DNA of 64,000 nucleotides, from positions 351,672,329-351,736,328 of the forward strand of contig CM042686.1 in NCBI GenBank assembly GCA_023614405.1, in the 5' to 3' direction. The notes under the pieces were generated by a model that searched no databases, was not told where the DNA came from, and was given only the letters and a program-made list of their open reading frames with translations. Made by a program: the position numbers and the translations under genes. Below, piece by piece: positions 1 to 11,654 of the stretch. This DNA comes from Avena insularis. Its lineage: Eukaryota > Streptophyta > Magnoliopsida > Poales > Poaceae. Position 1 is the stretch's first letter, and every line of letters starts with the position of its first letter.

Positions 1-2572
1 GTCGGAGTCGACCGTCCCATCTGAGGGGCAGGAGGAAGCCCCCGAGTCGAGTAGTCCGGACACTCACAAGCGTTCGCGCAACGAGGATTGGTGCAAAGTC
101 ACCGTTACCTGCCGTTCATGTGAGCGCCGTGGCGCCCTCTTCTCGCAAGAAGATGCGGCTACCGAAGGAGTCGTCGTCAGAGTCGGGGGATCAAACCTTC
201 GATTTTGACAAGTTTGATTGGTAAGTATACGAGTCTTCCTTTTGGTTCTCCTTTGGGGTTGCATTTTCTTGATGTTGGTTTTGTTCTGTAGTCAGCCGGC
301 GTCGTCATCTTCTAGGGACGTCCAATTTTTGAAGGAATCTGGAGTCGCGACCTCCAAAGCCAAGAAAGTGGCTGAGCGTGCCCCTTCTCCTCCATTGGCG
401 GCCCACTTTGGGCATAATTCATCAAGTTCTCCACACGATGTGGAGCACCAGATGGTTATCCGGATGTCTGCGCGTCAATCGACTACGGAGTCATTGGAGG
501 ATCATGTATGTGTAGTATTTCTTCTTCTAATTTTACAGTCCAATTTTTTCATCTATACCATCTGCTGATCCTTTATTATTTCTGTTGTCGCAGCTTACTG
601 TGAAGGAAGCCGCTCGCCCGACGGAGCCGGTGCTTGCGATTGGTCGTCAGCATGCAATGCTGGACAATCGCCATCGCACGGTTGAAAGTGAGTGTTTTGG
701 CTGCTTATTCTTCATCCTTGCATTATATTCGACTGACGGTCTATCTTTATTTGTGTCACAACTGAGCATAATTCACTCCTTCGTGACGCCTCTTCCCTCG
801 AGAAAGCGCTTGCCGCGGCGGTGAAGAGCCGCGATGAGGCAATTGCAACACAGGACGAATCCCGGAAACGCGAAGAGGATCTGCCCGCCTCCATCGTAGC
901 TAGGGAGAAGTTGTTCGAAGAACAACTTTTCTCGATTGCCAAGGCTCTCTTAGGTATTGCTTTGGCTGGATTTTCGTCATGTCCCTTTTTTCGAATTTGT
1001 TATTGTGCTGACCTTTGTGCCAATGCTTGATTCTTGTGTAGATGCCAGCGGTCTGAGCTTCGATGCCCAGGCACTCTGTCATGATGATGCCCTGGTGGGT
1101 GCCATCTCCGTATTCGAAGATCGTAGTGCTGCCGTTCAGGGGACGCTCGCCAAGGCCAAGGGCGTGCTCAGTCACCTCCGTGAGGAGCTGGCGCCCAAGG
1201 CTAAATTAATCGAAAATATGGATGATCTGGTGGAGTCCCTTGCTGGAGGCATTCCTGCAGGCTTCAAGAACTCACTCCGTGCGGCTGGCGCTTCGATGTC
1301 ACTCGCTATGGTTCAAGCCCATGGAGTCGAGGTTGATCCTGTTGCGGTCTCCAAGGTAATGCCTGTCAGCGCGGATGGCCAACATGTAGTCTTTGCTCCT
1401 TTTGTAGCTGCCTGTGGCAAGTATGGGCCACAGCTGATCAATACAGTTGCAAAGTATTCCGAGGAACTGCAGCGAGCCAAGAAAGCAGCGAAGGCTGCGG
1501 CGTCAGGGGCTGGCGGGAAGTCTGTAGCGTCTGATACAGCCACATACTCGATGAGGCCCCCAAAACCGAAGTCCAAGTCGAAGAAACCAGTTGCTCCTCA
1601 GTAGTCGTGTCTGTAATAGTTAAATAGCCTATCTCTTTTGTCTGCAACATGCCTTTGGCGAGTGTATCTGCTGATACTTTATTATGATTGAATGCACTCG
1701 AGTCTTTTGTCTATGCATTGCCTTAGTCTTCTTATTGTCTCTTACTTGACTTGTGATAGGGCACATCGAATGGTCCTTCGAGTGAGCCTTGGAATATGCC
1801 ATCCGCTGATGATACCTTGGCGCAGTCGCGCTCAAGGGTAGATGAGCTGTCTCTACTCTCGCGACTCCGTGACCGCGTGAAGCAGTTGGAACGCGAACTG
1901 ACCGTGCTCCGTGGTAACGCGGATGTATGGAAGTCGAGGGCGGAGAAGGCCGTTGCCCGAGAGCAATATCTGCTAGGGGAGGTGACGCAACTGGGCGACC
2001 AGTTCCTGTGTTAGCTTTCTTCTTTGTTATCTTTTTCTTGTAGTCACCTGCAATAGTTTATTGTCTTCATACTTTTGCCTTTGCTTGGTATAGTTATCAG
2101 TGCACGCCATCCACAGGATGAGAGGGACAGGGAAACCATTCGCATGAATGATCTGACCCAAGAGCACCTTCAAGCGAGTGGATACTTCTGGGTCGATCAT
2201 GATCGTGCAATTGCACTTGCGACCCTGCAGGATCGTGCGTCGCGAGTGCTTCACTTCCTAAAGAACTCGCAATCGTGCTTGAGGATTGTTTACCATACGA
2301 TGTTCCCGCTAGACGTCGTTCCGTCGAGCCTGCTGGCCCTTCTTGCCAAATTCCAAGACTTGAGTGCAGTCCGCGAGTGTGTGTGCAAACAGTTAGTGGC
2401 TGGTGCCAAGGCTGCTCTGTCGCTGGTGCGACTACACATGCCGGATGTAGATGTGGCAGCAATTGCGGCCGGACCGCCAGCGCCGCCAGTAGGTTTAACA
2501 TGGAACATGGTTCCTCACTACCAGGAGGTGGACCGCCCAACGGAGGAAATTGACGATTTCTTCGAGGAGTAG
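1..2572 (+). pseudogene. Antisense multi-exon extra gene of Tat copy A (5' part missing)
   Basis: This gene runs opposite to gag-pol. Comparison with copy B and GT-AG signals gives exons at about 1-220, 292-505, 594-687, about 760-953, 1042-1604, 1760-2009 and 2094-2572. Donors include gtaagtat at 221, gtatgtg at 506 and gtgagtg at 688. Acceptors end at 291, 593, 1041, 1759 and 2093. The acceptor before the exon near 760 is CAA where copy B has CAG, so it looks lost. The join from 1604 to 1760 is unclear, because both copies have an in-frame TAG there and no in-phase GT donor. The first visible exon is acidic and Ser/Pro-rich, later exons are Glu/Lys/Arg-rich coiled coil, and the last exon ends in an acidic DDFFEE tail. 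The PF04195 exon lies outside the window. Function is unknown. Confidence 0.75.
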
Positions 2573-3030
2573 ACCAACGTTCCTTTGTTGCAACAGTAGT
2601 TTAGTTTGTATCCTGCACATAGTTGCACCAGTGTTGTAAAGTTCATATATATATGCTGTGTATAATTGATTGACATTGTTGTATATAAAGAGCTTGTATG
2701 TTTTGCGAGTGCGTTGCACTATGCGATTCCTTTTCGTTAGCCTGACTTGTGTTTATCTCAGCACCTTGCCAACCTGTTAGGTGCATTGCAACTGGGTTGG
2801 TGTTTGTCAAGGGTTTCGATTGGTGCGTCAGCTACTCAGGATATCACATTAGTTCGTAGAACAGATGTGTATAAGGTGGCGCAGCCTCCGAGTGGATAAT
2901 TTGCAAAAATAAGGAACACAAAGTTTTGGGGCACTTAGCTTTATTTATTCGTAGGATCGTACGAGGTACAATGTGTGGCTAAGTAGCCTTGGCTGAGTAG
3001 CCTTATTTGCAATGTAAAAATAAAAGACGA
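2573..3030. other. Convergent spacer between antisense gene and pol, copy A
   Basis: This 458-bp stretch is AT-rich and has no convincing frame. The antisense gene ends on its left and pol ends on its right, so the two transcription units converge here. The same spacer exists in copy B (48906-49368) with obvious similarity, including a shared segment around 2725-2800 and the CAGCCTCCGAGTG-like stretch near 2885. It may hold the 3' ends of both transcripts. I see no clear poly(A) signal that could be assigned with confidence. Confidence 0.5.
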
Positions 3031-6000
3031 CTAAGGGTAGAAGCGCTGCAGCTGTGTGACGTTCCAGGGGTTAGAGTATGCGACTCCTGTCTCGAAATCT
3101 TTAAGGCGATATGCACCACCTAGGATTACTTCTATAATCACGTATGGTCCCTCCCAAGGGGACTCGAGCTTGAGATGCCCTTACTATTTCAGTCGCAGGA
3201 CCAAGTCACCTTCGACGAAGGACCTATGGCGTAGCGTTCTACTGTGGTAGTTGCGCAGGTTCTGCTGGTAGATTGTTGATCTTTCCACGGTGATTTCATG
3301 CTCCTCGTCAAGGAGGTCGACGGAGTCTTCGAGTGCAAGAGTTGACTTCTTCTTGCTGTAAGCGACCACTCATGGTGCTTTGTATCGTACCTCTGCGGGT
3401 AGCACCGCTTCAGCCCCGTGCACCATGAAGAACAGGGTGTACCCTATGGCGCAGTTTGGAGTTGTGCGTAGGCTCCAGAGTACCGATTGCAACTCATCAG
3501 GCCAGCAGCCCGCGACCTGTTCGAGTGGCCTGAGGAGTCGCTTCTTGATGCCGCCGTAAACGAGCCCGTTGGCTTTTTTGACCTGACCGTTGGTCTGTGG
3601 ATGTGCTACGGAGGCATAGCTGACGTTGATTCCTAGACTCTCGCAGAATTCTTGGAACTCCTTGGATGTGAAGTTCATCCCATTGTTCATGATGATGCCG
3701 TGTGGTACTCTGAAGCGATAGATGATGGACTCGAAGAACTTGACTATGCTGTATCCTGACTGATTAGTCACTGGCATGGCCTCTATCCACTTGGTGAATT
3801 TGTCGACTTCGACTAGGAGGTAGACGTAGCCTCCCCGTGAGGACTTTGGGAGCTTGCCGACCATGTCGAGTCCCCGTTGCACGAAAGTCCAGTCCAATGG
3901 AATTGGCCGGAGCTCCGCGCCAGGTGCGTGTGGCTTGTCCGCGAATCGCTGGCAAGCGTTGCATTTTTGGACGATGTCCTTGGCATCACGCATGTCCGTA
4001 GGCCAGTAGAATCCAGCTCGTAGAGCTTTGGCAATGAGGGTTCGACTGCCAGCGTGGTGCCCGCAAGTCCCCTCATGGATGTCGAGGAGAACAACCCTTC
4101 CATCGGTGTTGGAGACGCATCGTTGGAGTACTCCTGTGATGCTGCGCTTGTACAGTTCGCCGTTGATAACAGCGAATGCCTTGGATCGCTGCATCAGTTG
4201 GGTCGTCTGGTAGCCTTTTACTGAGAAGGTACGTGATGTACGGTTGAGTACAGGATGGCTCGACCATCATGACGCTCATTAGTCCTTCGAGTCCTGTGTC
4301 AAGCTCCAAGTCGTCGAGTGCCATTGGCTCATGGGGCGGCGCAACCCCCGAGTCTGTTGTTGCGCTTGTTTTCTTCTCTGCGGCCTTTAGCTTGATGGAG
4401 CATTCGCAAATGTGCTCGAGAAATTCCCCAGGTGGTATGGCGGCACAGGTAGAGCCAAAGTTGGCGAGTGCGTCCGCCTCTTCATTGCTTTCACGGCCTA
4501 TGTGCCACAGCTCGCAACCGTCGAAGTCCCCTTCGAGTGTGTCGAAGAGGTCGCGGTAGGCGATCATATTGTCGTTCAGTGCATCGCACTCGTGCATTGT
4601 CTGGTTGACGACTAGCTTGGATTCGCCGTATATTATGAGCCTCTTGGCGCCACAGGCTTTTGCTATCCTCATCCCGTGTAGCAGGGCCTCGTATTCAGCT
4701 TCATTGTTGGAGGTGGTGAACTGCATTCGCAGAATATACTTCAGCTTGTCTCCCTGGGGCGATGTCAGTATGACACCTACACCAGCTCCATCCTTTCGCT
4801 TGGATCCGTCGAAGTGCATTGTCCAAAGGTAGGACATATCTGGTTTTTCAGGGAGCTGGTTCTCCATCCAGTGCACGAGGAAGTCAGGGAGGACATGCGA
4901 CTTGATTGCGTCGCGTTTTCCATATGTAATGTCTCATGGAGACAGTTCGATTCCCCAAAGCGCGACTTGTCCGGTGGCGTCGGGATTGTTGAGGATATGC
5001 CCAAGCGGGGCATCGTTGACTACCACGATTGGATGTTCCTGGAAGTAGTGGCGCTGTCGCCGGGCTATCATGAAGACACCGTACGCCAGCTTCTCATAGT
5101 GCGGGTACCACTGCTTTGTTGGCGTGAGTACCTCGCTGAGGTAGTAGACTCGGCGCTGTACCCGGTGGACCTTGTTTTCCTCGGCTCGCTCTACTACAAG
5201 CACTATGCTGACCACCTGGTTGGTGGCGGAGATGTATAGCAGCAGTGGTTCCCTTTCGCGTGGGGTCACCAGTACTGGCGAGGTGGACAGTAGGCGCTTG
5301 AGGTCTTCGAATGCTTCCTGTGCCTCATTGGTCCACTCGAACTTGTCAGCTTTGCGGAGAAGTTGGTAGAAGGGCAGTTCCTTTTCACCCATTTGACTGA
5401 TGAATCGACTGAGCGCCACGATTCGCCCCGCCAGCTGCTAGACACCTCTTATGTTCTTCGACTTCTCCATGGCCAGTATGGCTTTTATTTTCTTCGGGTT
5501 CGCCTCGATTCCTCTCACAGAGATGAGATACTCGAGTAATTACCCAGATGGTACACCAAAGGCGCACTTGTCCGGATTGAGCTTAATCCGGTAGCGGTCG
5601 AGGTTGGCAAAGGTTTCGCTTAAATCGTCGATTAGCAAAGCTTCCTCTTTGGTCTTGATTATGATGTCGTCAACATAGACTTGGATGTTGCGACCAAGTT
5701 GGTTCTTGAGGCAAGCCTGCATGCACCGCTGGTAGGTGGCTCCTGCGTTTTTTAGCCCGAATGGCATTGTGTTATAGCAGAACACACCGAAGGGCGTTGT
5801 AAACGCCATTTTCTCTTGATCCTCCTCCTTCATTTGAATCTGATTGTAGCCTGAGTAGGCGTCGAGGAAGTAGAGGCGCTCACATCCCGTGGTGGAGTCG
5901 ATGATCTAGTCGATTCGTGGTAGCGGGAAGTGGTCCTTTGGGCAGTGCTTATTCAGAGAGGTGAAGTCCACGCACATCCGCAGGATATCCGTGTCCTTTT

Positions 6001-6688
6001 TTGGTACTAGCACCGTGTTGGCGAGCCAAGTGGTTTCCTTGATCTCGCGTATGAATTTGGCATCGAGGAGTCTATTGATCTCCATTCCGACTGCCTTTGC
6101 TCTTGGTTCAAACAGTCGCCGAATTGTTTGTTTGACTGGCCTTGCGTCTAGGTTTACATTGAGTGCATGCTCGGCAAATTCCCTGGAACTCCTGGCATGT
6201 CCGCTGGACACCAGGCTAAGATTTCCCAGTGTTCACGGAGGAATTTGATGAGCGCGAGTTCCTATGCGGGACTCAAGTTGTTGGCGATGAGGGCCGTCTT
6301 GGCCGGATCCGATGGGTGGACCTACACTTTCTTTGTGTACACCGACGAGTCAAAGGATAAGTCGGGTGAACTTGGCCGACTCAGGGGAGGCAGACTGTTG
6401 TCTGTCGACTCCGTTAATCTCGCGAGTTCTTCCTGCATGCCAAAGGACTGGGAAATTCTATTGAACTCTCTATCGCAGCTGTCGAACCTTTCGAAGCTAC
6501 CATTGATTGTGATGACGCCATTAGGGCCTGGCATTTTCATCTGCAGATAGGCATAGTGCAGCACTGCCATGAACCTAGCAAACGCGACACGTCCGAGGAT
6601 GCAGTGGTACTATGAGGGCCAGTCGATGACTTCAAAGTCGATGCGTTCGCGTCGAAAGTTTTTTGGCGTGCCAAAGATGACGTTGAGG
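3031..6688 (-). pseudogene. pol: pol of Tat copy A: RT, RNase H, second RNase H, integrase
   Basis: Reading right to left, the reverse transcriptase lies at about 6211-5540, with YVDD intact in a QVYVDDIIIK context. RNase H of the gypsy type follows (about 5270-4934), then an archaeal-type RNase H (about 4850-4400) with HFDGSK, NNEAEYEAL and NEEADALAN motifs. Integrase follows (4194-3031) with an HHCC zinc finger (HEGTCGHH, CNAC) and GLDMVG. Stops or frameshifts fall at several joins (near 5905, 5540, 5420, 4934, 3369). Active-site losses are visible: the second RNase H has GES where copy B has GDS (codon 4622-4624), the second integrase Asp is Asn (3685-3687), and the third, normally Glu, is Lys (3577-3579). 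The protein is therefore both truncated and catalytically dead. Dual RNase H is established for Tat elements; the specific losses are read from this sequence. Confidence 0.88.
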
Positions 6689-9484
6689 TTAATTTTGCCA
6701 AGGAGATATATGCCCTTGCCTAGGACAATGCCGTGGAATGTTGATGCCGCAGGTCAGAGGGATCCTCATTGCTCGCAAGGTACTTGCGAACATAAGGTTG
6801 ATGCCGCTTCCGCTGTCCATGAACACGCGGCTCATGTCGAAACCTCCAATTTGTGCCTCGAGTATGAGGGGACAGTGGCCTGGACGAGGTACTTGGCGCG
6901 GATGGTCGCGCTTGTCGAGGGTGATGCAGGAGTCGCTTCCACTGAGGTACTCAGTGGTGGATGGTGGCGAGCTTGTCGCCAGATTGACTTGGCGAGTGAT
7001 GGCCTTTTGCACCCGGTTGGAGGGGCGACCCTTTTGGATCATCATGGTGCCCATGGCCCATGGGTACGGATCACCTCCGTGATGCTGGTCAGGCACAACT
7101 GCGTTTGGCGATGGTCCGGGTGGTGGTGGAGGAGCTCCGTGTGCCACAGCGCCTGGGGCGGCTCCGTAGCCCCTGTTGACTGCGTCGCGATTCATCCGAG
7201 CCAGACCCTCATGAAGTTTGAGGAACTCGCGGCAGTCTTTGAGGAGGTGGCTGGATTTCTTTTTGCCATCATGCTTGTCGATGTATAAGTGCACGGTGCA
7301 TGGCCCGGACAACTTGTCTTCAATGGATGCGGCGGGCGCCTCATCGCGAGTGCGGCGCTGCCATACTTGCATGGTTTTCCCGGAGTCGCGGTATCCACCA
7401 CTGCGGTAACCGCTATTGCGGTTGTCGTCGCGTCTATCGGTGTAGCCGGCTGCGACCATGTTGACGTCGTCGTGGTCATCGTAGATGCACATTCGATGTT
7501 TGCTTCGGCGGTCGCGTCTGCGTTCGAGTTCTGCTTCCTCGTTGGAGTGAACACGATTCTTCACCGAATCTTCTCCATCAGCCCACCGATTCGCAATTTC
7601 CATCAGGTGGTCAATGGTTTTGGGCTTCGAGCAGCCCAGCTCCTCCCTGAGCTCTATGCGGCGAACGCCCGCTGTTGAATGCGTGATTGCGCGGTCTTCC
7701 GAGATATTTTCTGCGGAGTTCTTCATGATGGACCACCTCTGGATGTACGAGCGTAGTGATTCGCCCGACCTTTGCTGGCAGCACCTCAGCTCTTTGATTG
7801 ATGCGGGCCTTTTGTAGGTTCCCTTGAAGTTGCGCACAAAGCTGTAGACCAGCTCTTCCCAACTGCGAATGGATCCGCGTGGGAGGATGTTGAGCCATGC
7901 CCAGGTGGCGCCCTGTAGCTGTAGCTGCAGGCATTGCATAGCCGTGCTTTGACTCCCGCCGTGGAGCATGATGGAGGAGATATGGTCCTCAAACCAGATT
8001 TTCGGGTCCTGCAGACCGTCAAACTTCAGGTTCTCTGATGGGAGCTTAAACCCCTTGGGCATTCGCTTTTGCCTGATGGCCCTGTTGAAGCATCTAGCGC
8101 CGCAGAGCTCCACATCTTCATCTTCAGAATCAGTTGATTGGGCACGTCGCGCCCTTGACTTGTCGATCTTGAGCTGCGTGAGGTCATCGTGCGTGTCGTA
8201 GTCGTGGTCGTGTCGTCGGGAGCGGCGGCGTCGAGACAGATCGTGACTGTCATTGCTAGATGAGGGCGAGGAGTAGCGTTTTGCCAGAGCCTTGCCTTTC
8301 TTTGGCTCCGGTGTCGGCTCTTTGTCGAGGGCGGCCTCGATTAACCCCAAGCCTGCGATCGTAGATTGGTGCATGGTGGCTCGAGGGTCTCTAGCTGGCG
8401 GCTGATTGTTGAGGAGGTACATGGTGGCCGCCGTAACCGCAGCTTGCGACGCTCTTGGGAGCATGTTGCCACGCGTATCCACTATCATGGAGCCAAAGTC
8501 GAGGACTTTTGCAGCTTCTACACACTCATGTTTAGTGAGGTGGGCCAATCGAGATCGCCTCTTGTTAACGATTTACTCGTTGCACCTGGAGGAGGATCCT
8601 CCGTGGGAGGAGAGCCCAGCTCGTCGGAGGCTCGACTCGTCTGCCGCCTTTTTACGCGCCTCGAGTTGCACGATTGTTTGTAGTTGGCATTTGTACTCCT
8701 CTTTCAAGAGCCAATGGTAGCCCATCAACAGTTCTTGCGGGGAGCCAAAAGGCAGAGGGTGGCCTCGGAGGGCTTCTCGGTAGCGGGCCCACTCGAGGTC
8801 GTTGAGCCTGATCACGACGCGTTCGCCAGTTTGCTCGTTTATCATAGTTGGAGGTTCGACTGTCCCTCCGTTGTTGACGGGGGCGCCGTTAGTGGGGCCG
8901 CCGTTTGGTGGTCCGCCATTAGGTATGCCACTATTTCGCGGATCGGTTCCATTGCCTCTGTTGCCCGTGTTGTCGCGATTGGCGGAGGAGTCGCCCGCGT
9001 TGATGACAGTGCACATGAAGTGGTTGGGGAAGCTGTTGCTCCCGCAACTTTCAGATCCGGAGCTATAGGCTCCATCTTTATTTGCCAGATCGCCCAGATC
9101 TGATTCGCGACTGCTGTCGCTGGCCGTATTCTCGACTGTTGTCAAGGCATTGAGCTCACTGAGGGTGCCGATTGGCGGAGGGAACCACAATGCTAGAGCA
9201 ATCGATGGTGCTGTCGGCTAGTCAGGCATGCGAAGCGTGCCCATCTGACCAACTTGGAAGCAGAAGCTCCCGATCGCCAGGCTGATTCCATCGCCCACGG
9301 ACTCGAAAGCCGGGCGAGTGGCCGGCGTGTGGATGGTGAAGTCGAACGCATCGAAGAGCTGGCAAATCTCCGCTGTTGCGGAGTTATACACCGCAGTTGA
9401 TGGGGCCAAAGAAGCCGCAACATCAGCACTCCCAATTCCCACAGACGGCGCCAATTGACGAGGGTTTAACTCATCAATGCCCAT
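6689..9484 (-). pseudogene. gag: gag-protease of Tat copy A
   Basis: An open frame runs from an ATG inside the LTR (9482-9484) through the primer-binding site to a TAG after MPD (about 9218). The same frame continues to a TAA near 8573, then stays open from 8548 to 6689. The long central part has a Ser/Arg/Asp-rich linker (SRRRRSRRHDHDYD) followed by a retrotransposon gag core (WFEDHISS, W-rich, RSWEELVYSFVRNFKGTYKRP). An Arg/Gly/Tyr-rich stretch and a polyproline segment come next, and the aspartic protease motif MDSGSGINLMF lies near the end. Gag would build the virus-like particle and the protease would mature it. At least two in-frame stops and a frameshift after the protease motif make it a pseudogene. 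The true start codon is uncertain. Confidence 0.85.
9438..9455 (-). other. Primer-binding site, Tat copy A
   Basis: On the minus strand the LTR is followed by AT and then TGGCGCCGTCTGTGGG. The first nine bases equal the complement of a plant tRNA-Asp 3' end. The remainder diverges from it, so the priming tRNA is not certain. Confidence 0.6.
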
Positions 9485-9944
9485 TGTTATGGACTTGGGT
9501 TTTGGAGAAGGAGGGAGCGCTAGAAGCATCAATCGGCTAGCAAACATGCACACAGGGGACTTGAAGATTTACCCATGTTCAGGCCTCGCAGAGGTCCCTA
9601 CTCCTGCTTGTCTGATCGTGGAATTAACAAAGGAATCGAAGATTACAATGGTGCGCAGATGCAATCTGGCGAGGGTTGTGGAAACTAGGGTTGCGTGTGT
9701 CCTCCTCGCCGCCCCCTCCTAGCCTTTATATAGATAGGCTAGGTCTCAAGTAGCAGGTCGAGTCGGTTACAGGTTAGGGTTTTCCCTTTAAACTTTCTAT
9801 CTTTAGCTTCTTCTTGTTCCGCAAGCAATCAAGAGTCCGTAGGATACTCGAGTTCTCCATTTGGGCCTTGGCAACGCCATGGCCTTCCGCCATATTCAGC
9901 CCATATACACCAAGATCGAGTACCTATAGGGTATACCCATGTCA
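9456..9944 (-). repeat. 5' LTR of Tat copy A
   Basis: The repeat starts TGACGAGGG and ends CATGTCA in plus-strand view. It is about 489 bp, recognisably the same as 11655-12138 and 55837-56307. It ends TG...CA as LTRs do. The internal side carries the primer-binding site and the outer side is copia F leader DNA. Confidence 0.9.
9725..9733 (-). promoter_or_regulatory. TATA box in LTR of copy A
   Basis: The minus strand reads TATATAAAG, flanked by short inverted arms (AGCCT ... AGGCT). Its place in the LTR and orientation fit the gag-pol promoter. The same motif occurs in both LTRs of copy B (about 11921-11930 and 56103-56112). Confidence 0.55.
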
Positions 9945-10623
9945 CTATGTAATTAGATTAGTGGAGAACAACCTTGATGGTGGCGCCATGGACTTTGTTG
10001 ACACGCCGGTGGAATGATGGAGATCATTCAATGACGCACGAGATGGAGATCGAATGCGAGAAGGACCATATCATATAACATTATATATGCATGTGATGTT
10101 TATCCTTTGATGCATCTTATTTTTGTTGATTTGATCGCCTAGGTAGTATTTTATTGCCTTGGTAGCACGATAAGATGATCCCTCCCACTAAATATCAACA
10201 TAATAATATGTTCTTCCTTAGTATGCACCGTTAAGAAAGTTCGTCGTCTCGAAGCACCACATGGTGACCAGGTGTGATAGATTCTATGTTCGCATACAAC
10301 ATGTGTAAGACAGTTTTACACACGTGAATACTAAGGTTCTTACTTGACAAGACTAGCATGTACAGACATGGCCTCATAACATGAAACGAAAGGTAAAGCA
10401 TGAGTCATATGGAGATATGATGACCCATACAATGCTCGCCATTGGAGCCGCGCCACCACTCATGATGATCGGTCGTGGCGTAGTGAATTTGGTTCGTGTA
10501 ATCACTAAAATGACTATAGGGGTGTCATTTTGAGTGGGAGTTCACATAAGTAATTTTGAATTAGCTTGAACTCTATCTGTTATAAACCTAGTCTAAATAA
10601 TCTTTGCAAATACTTCATAGATC
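9945..10623 (+). other. Untranslated leader of copia F
   Basis: No coding frame is supported here. The stretch ends at the gag ATG (10624). Its wording (for example the CATAACATGAAACGAAAGGT stretch around 10377) resembles the long leader of Angela/BARE copia elements as I remember it. That family assignment is from memory and not checked. Confidence 0.6.
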
Positions 10624-11654
10624 ATGGCATCCCCTGCATTCAATTTCAATGCGTTCCTTGAGAATGAAAAACTGCTAGACAATGGGTCTAATTTCACCAA
10701 CTGGTATCACAACTTGAGGATTTTCCTCATAGGCATAAAGAAGTCCTATGTGCTGGATGGTCCGCTAGGTGACGCTCCTGCAAATACTGCATCTCAAGAT
10801 GAGCGCGATATGTTTGGCACAAAGCGCGATGACTACACTCTTGTGCGGTTTGTGATCCTTCAGTCACTTGAGCCTGAACTCCAAATGCGCATTGAACTTA
10901 GCAATGTTGATGCTATGGTGAAGGAACTCAAAACTATGTTTGAGGGCCAGATCCATGTTGAGAAATATATGATTTCTGGCAAATTCTTTAGTGCGAAGAT
11001 GAAGGAACACAACTCTGTGAACAAGCACGTCATGATGATGATGATAGGCTATTTTAAATGTCTTAAGGCACTAGGATGTCATATCCCAGTTGATCTTATG
11101 ATGGATAGAGTTCTGCAGTCGCTCCCAACTAGTTACGAAGAGTTTGTGCTAAATTACAAGATGAGTGATGCGATTAGATCACTCACTGAACTCGCTGTCA
11201 TGCTGATGGCTGCCGAAGTAGACATAAAGAAAAGGCATCATGAATAGATGGGTAATAAGATTACCAACTCTAAAGAAAAGGGCTAGCCCAAAGGTAACTT
11301 CAAGAAGGACGACAAGACTATTGTTGCGCCTGAGAAGAAAACCAAGGGAGGCCCTAAGCCTGATACTAAGTGCTTTTACTACAAGGAGGATGGTCACTGG
11401 AAGCAGAACTTCCCAAAGTACTTGGCAGATAAGAAGGCCGAGAAGGTGAACAAAGGTATATACGATATACTTGTTATTGATGTGTACCTTACTAGTAGTC
11501 TAAGTAGTACCTGGGTATTTGATACCAATTCAGTTGCTAATATATGTAACTTGAAATAGGGACTAAGGAATAGTCGACCCCTAGCTAAGGATGAAGTGAC
11601 GATGTGCGTAGGCAATGAATTGAAGATTGATGTGATCTCCGTCGGGACGCTACC
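10624..11654 (+). pseudogene. gag: gag of copia F, interrupted by Tat copy B
   Basis: An open frame of 207 codons (10624-11247) has the copia gag pattern: NFTNWYHNLRIFL near the N-terminus, then TMFEGQIHVEKYMISGKFF, and LPTSYEEFVLNYKM toward the end. A TAG at 11245-11247 interrupts it, and the frame continues with a Lys-rich linker. A zinc knuckle follows (CFYYKEDGHWKQNF, about 11370-11412) in which two of the expected cysteines are now Tyr and Phe. After a protease-like stretch (WVFDTNSVANI) the frame is cut by the LTR of copy B at 11655 within VGTLP. Gag normally packages copia RNA. With lost zinc ligands and several stops, this copy cannot. Confidence 0.85.

Larger units (their letters stand above)
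1..9944 (-). mobile_element. Tat-lineage Ty3/gypsy retrotransposon, copy A (3' end outside window)
   Basis: The polarity is minus. Reading right to left there is a 5' LTR (9456-9944), a primer-binding site, gag and protease, reverse transcriptase, RNase H, a second archaeal-type RNase H, integrase, and then a gene on the opposite strand (1-2572). Two RNases H plus an antisense extra gene are known marks of the Tat lineage (RIRE2/Retand-like grass elements). The 3' LTR and the polypurine tract lie beyond the left edge. The right flank CTATG (9945-9949) should be one half of the target duplication and cannot be tested here. The element interrupts the leader of copia element F. Copy B at 44988-56307 matches it region by region. 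All reading frames carry stops or frameshifts, so this copy is dead. Confidence 0.9.
9945..11654 (+). mobile_element. Copia element F, left part (leader and gag)
   Basis: This is the 1,710-bp piece of a Ty1/copia element left between two Tat insertions. It holds untranslated leader and gag, and it resumes at 56308 after copy B. Removing copy B plus one CTACC/CTACT duplication restores the same reading frame across the join. The 5' LTR and primer-binding site of F lie left of copy A, outside the window. Confidence 0.88.

Noticed and set aside
6569..7288. Plus-strand 239-codon frame opposite gag of copy A
   Set aside because: It is the complement of the real minus-strand gag-protease frame. 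The composition mirrors it and copy B does not preserve the frame.
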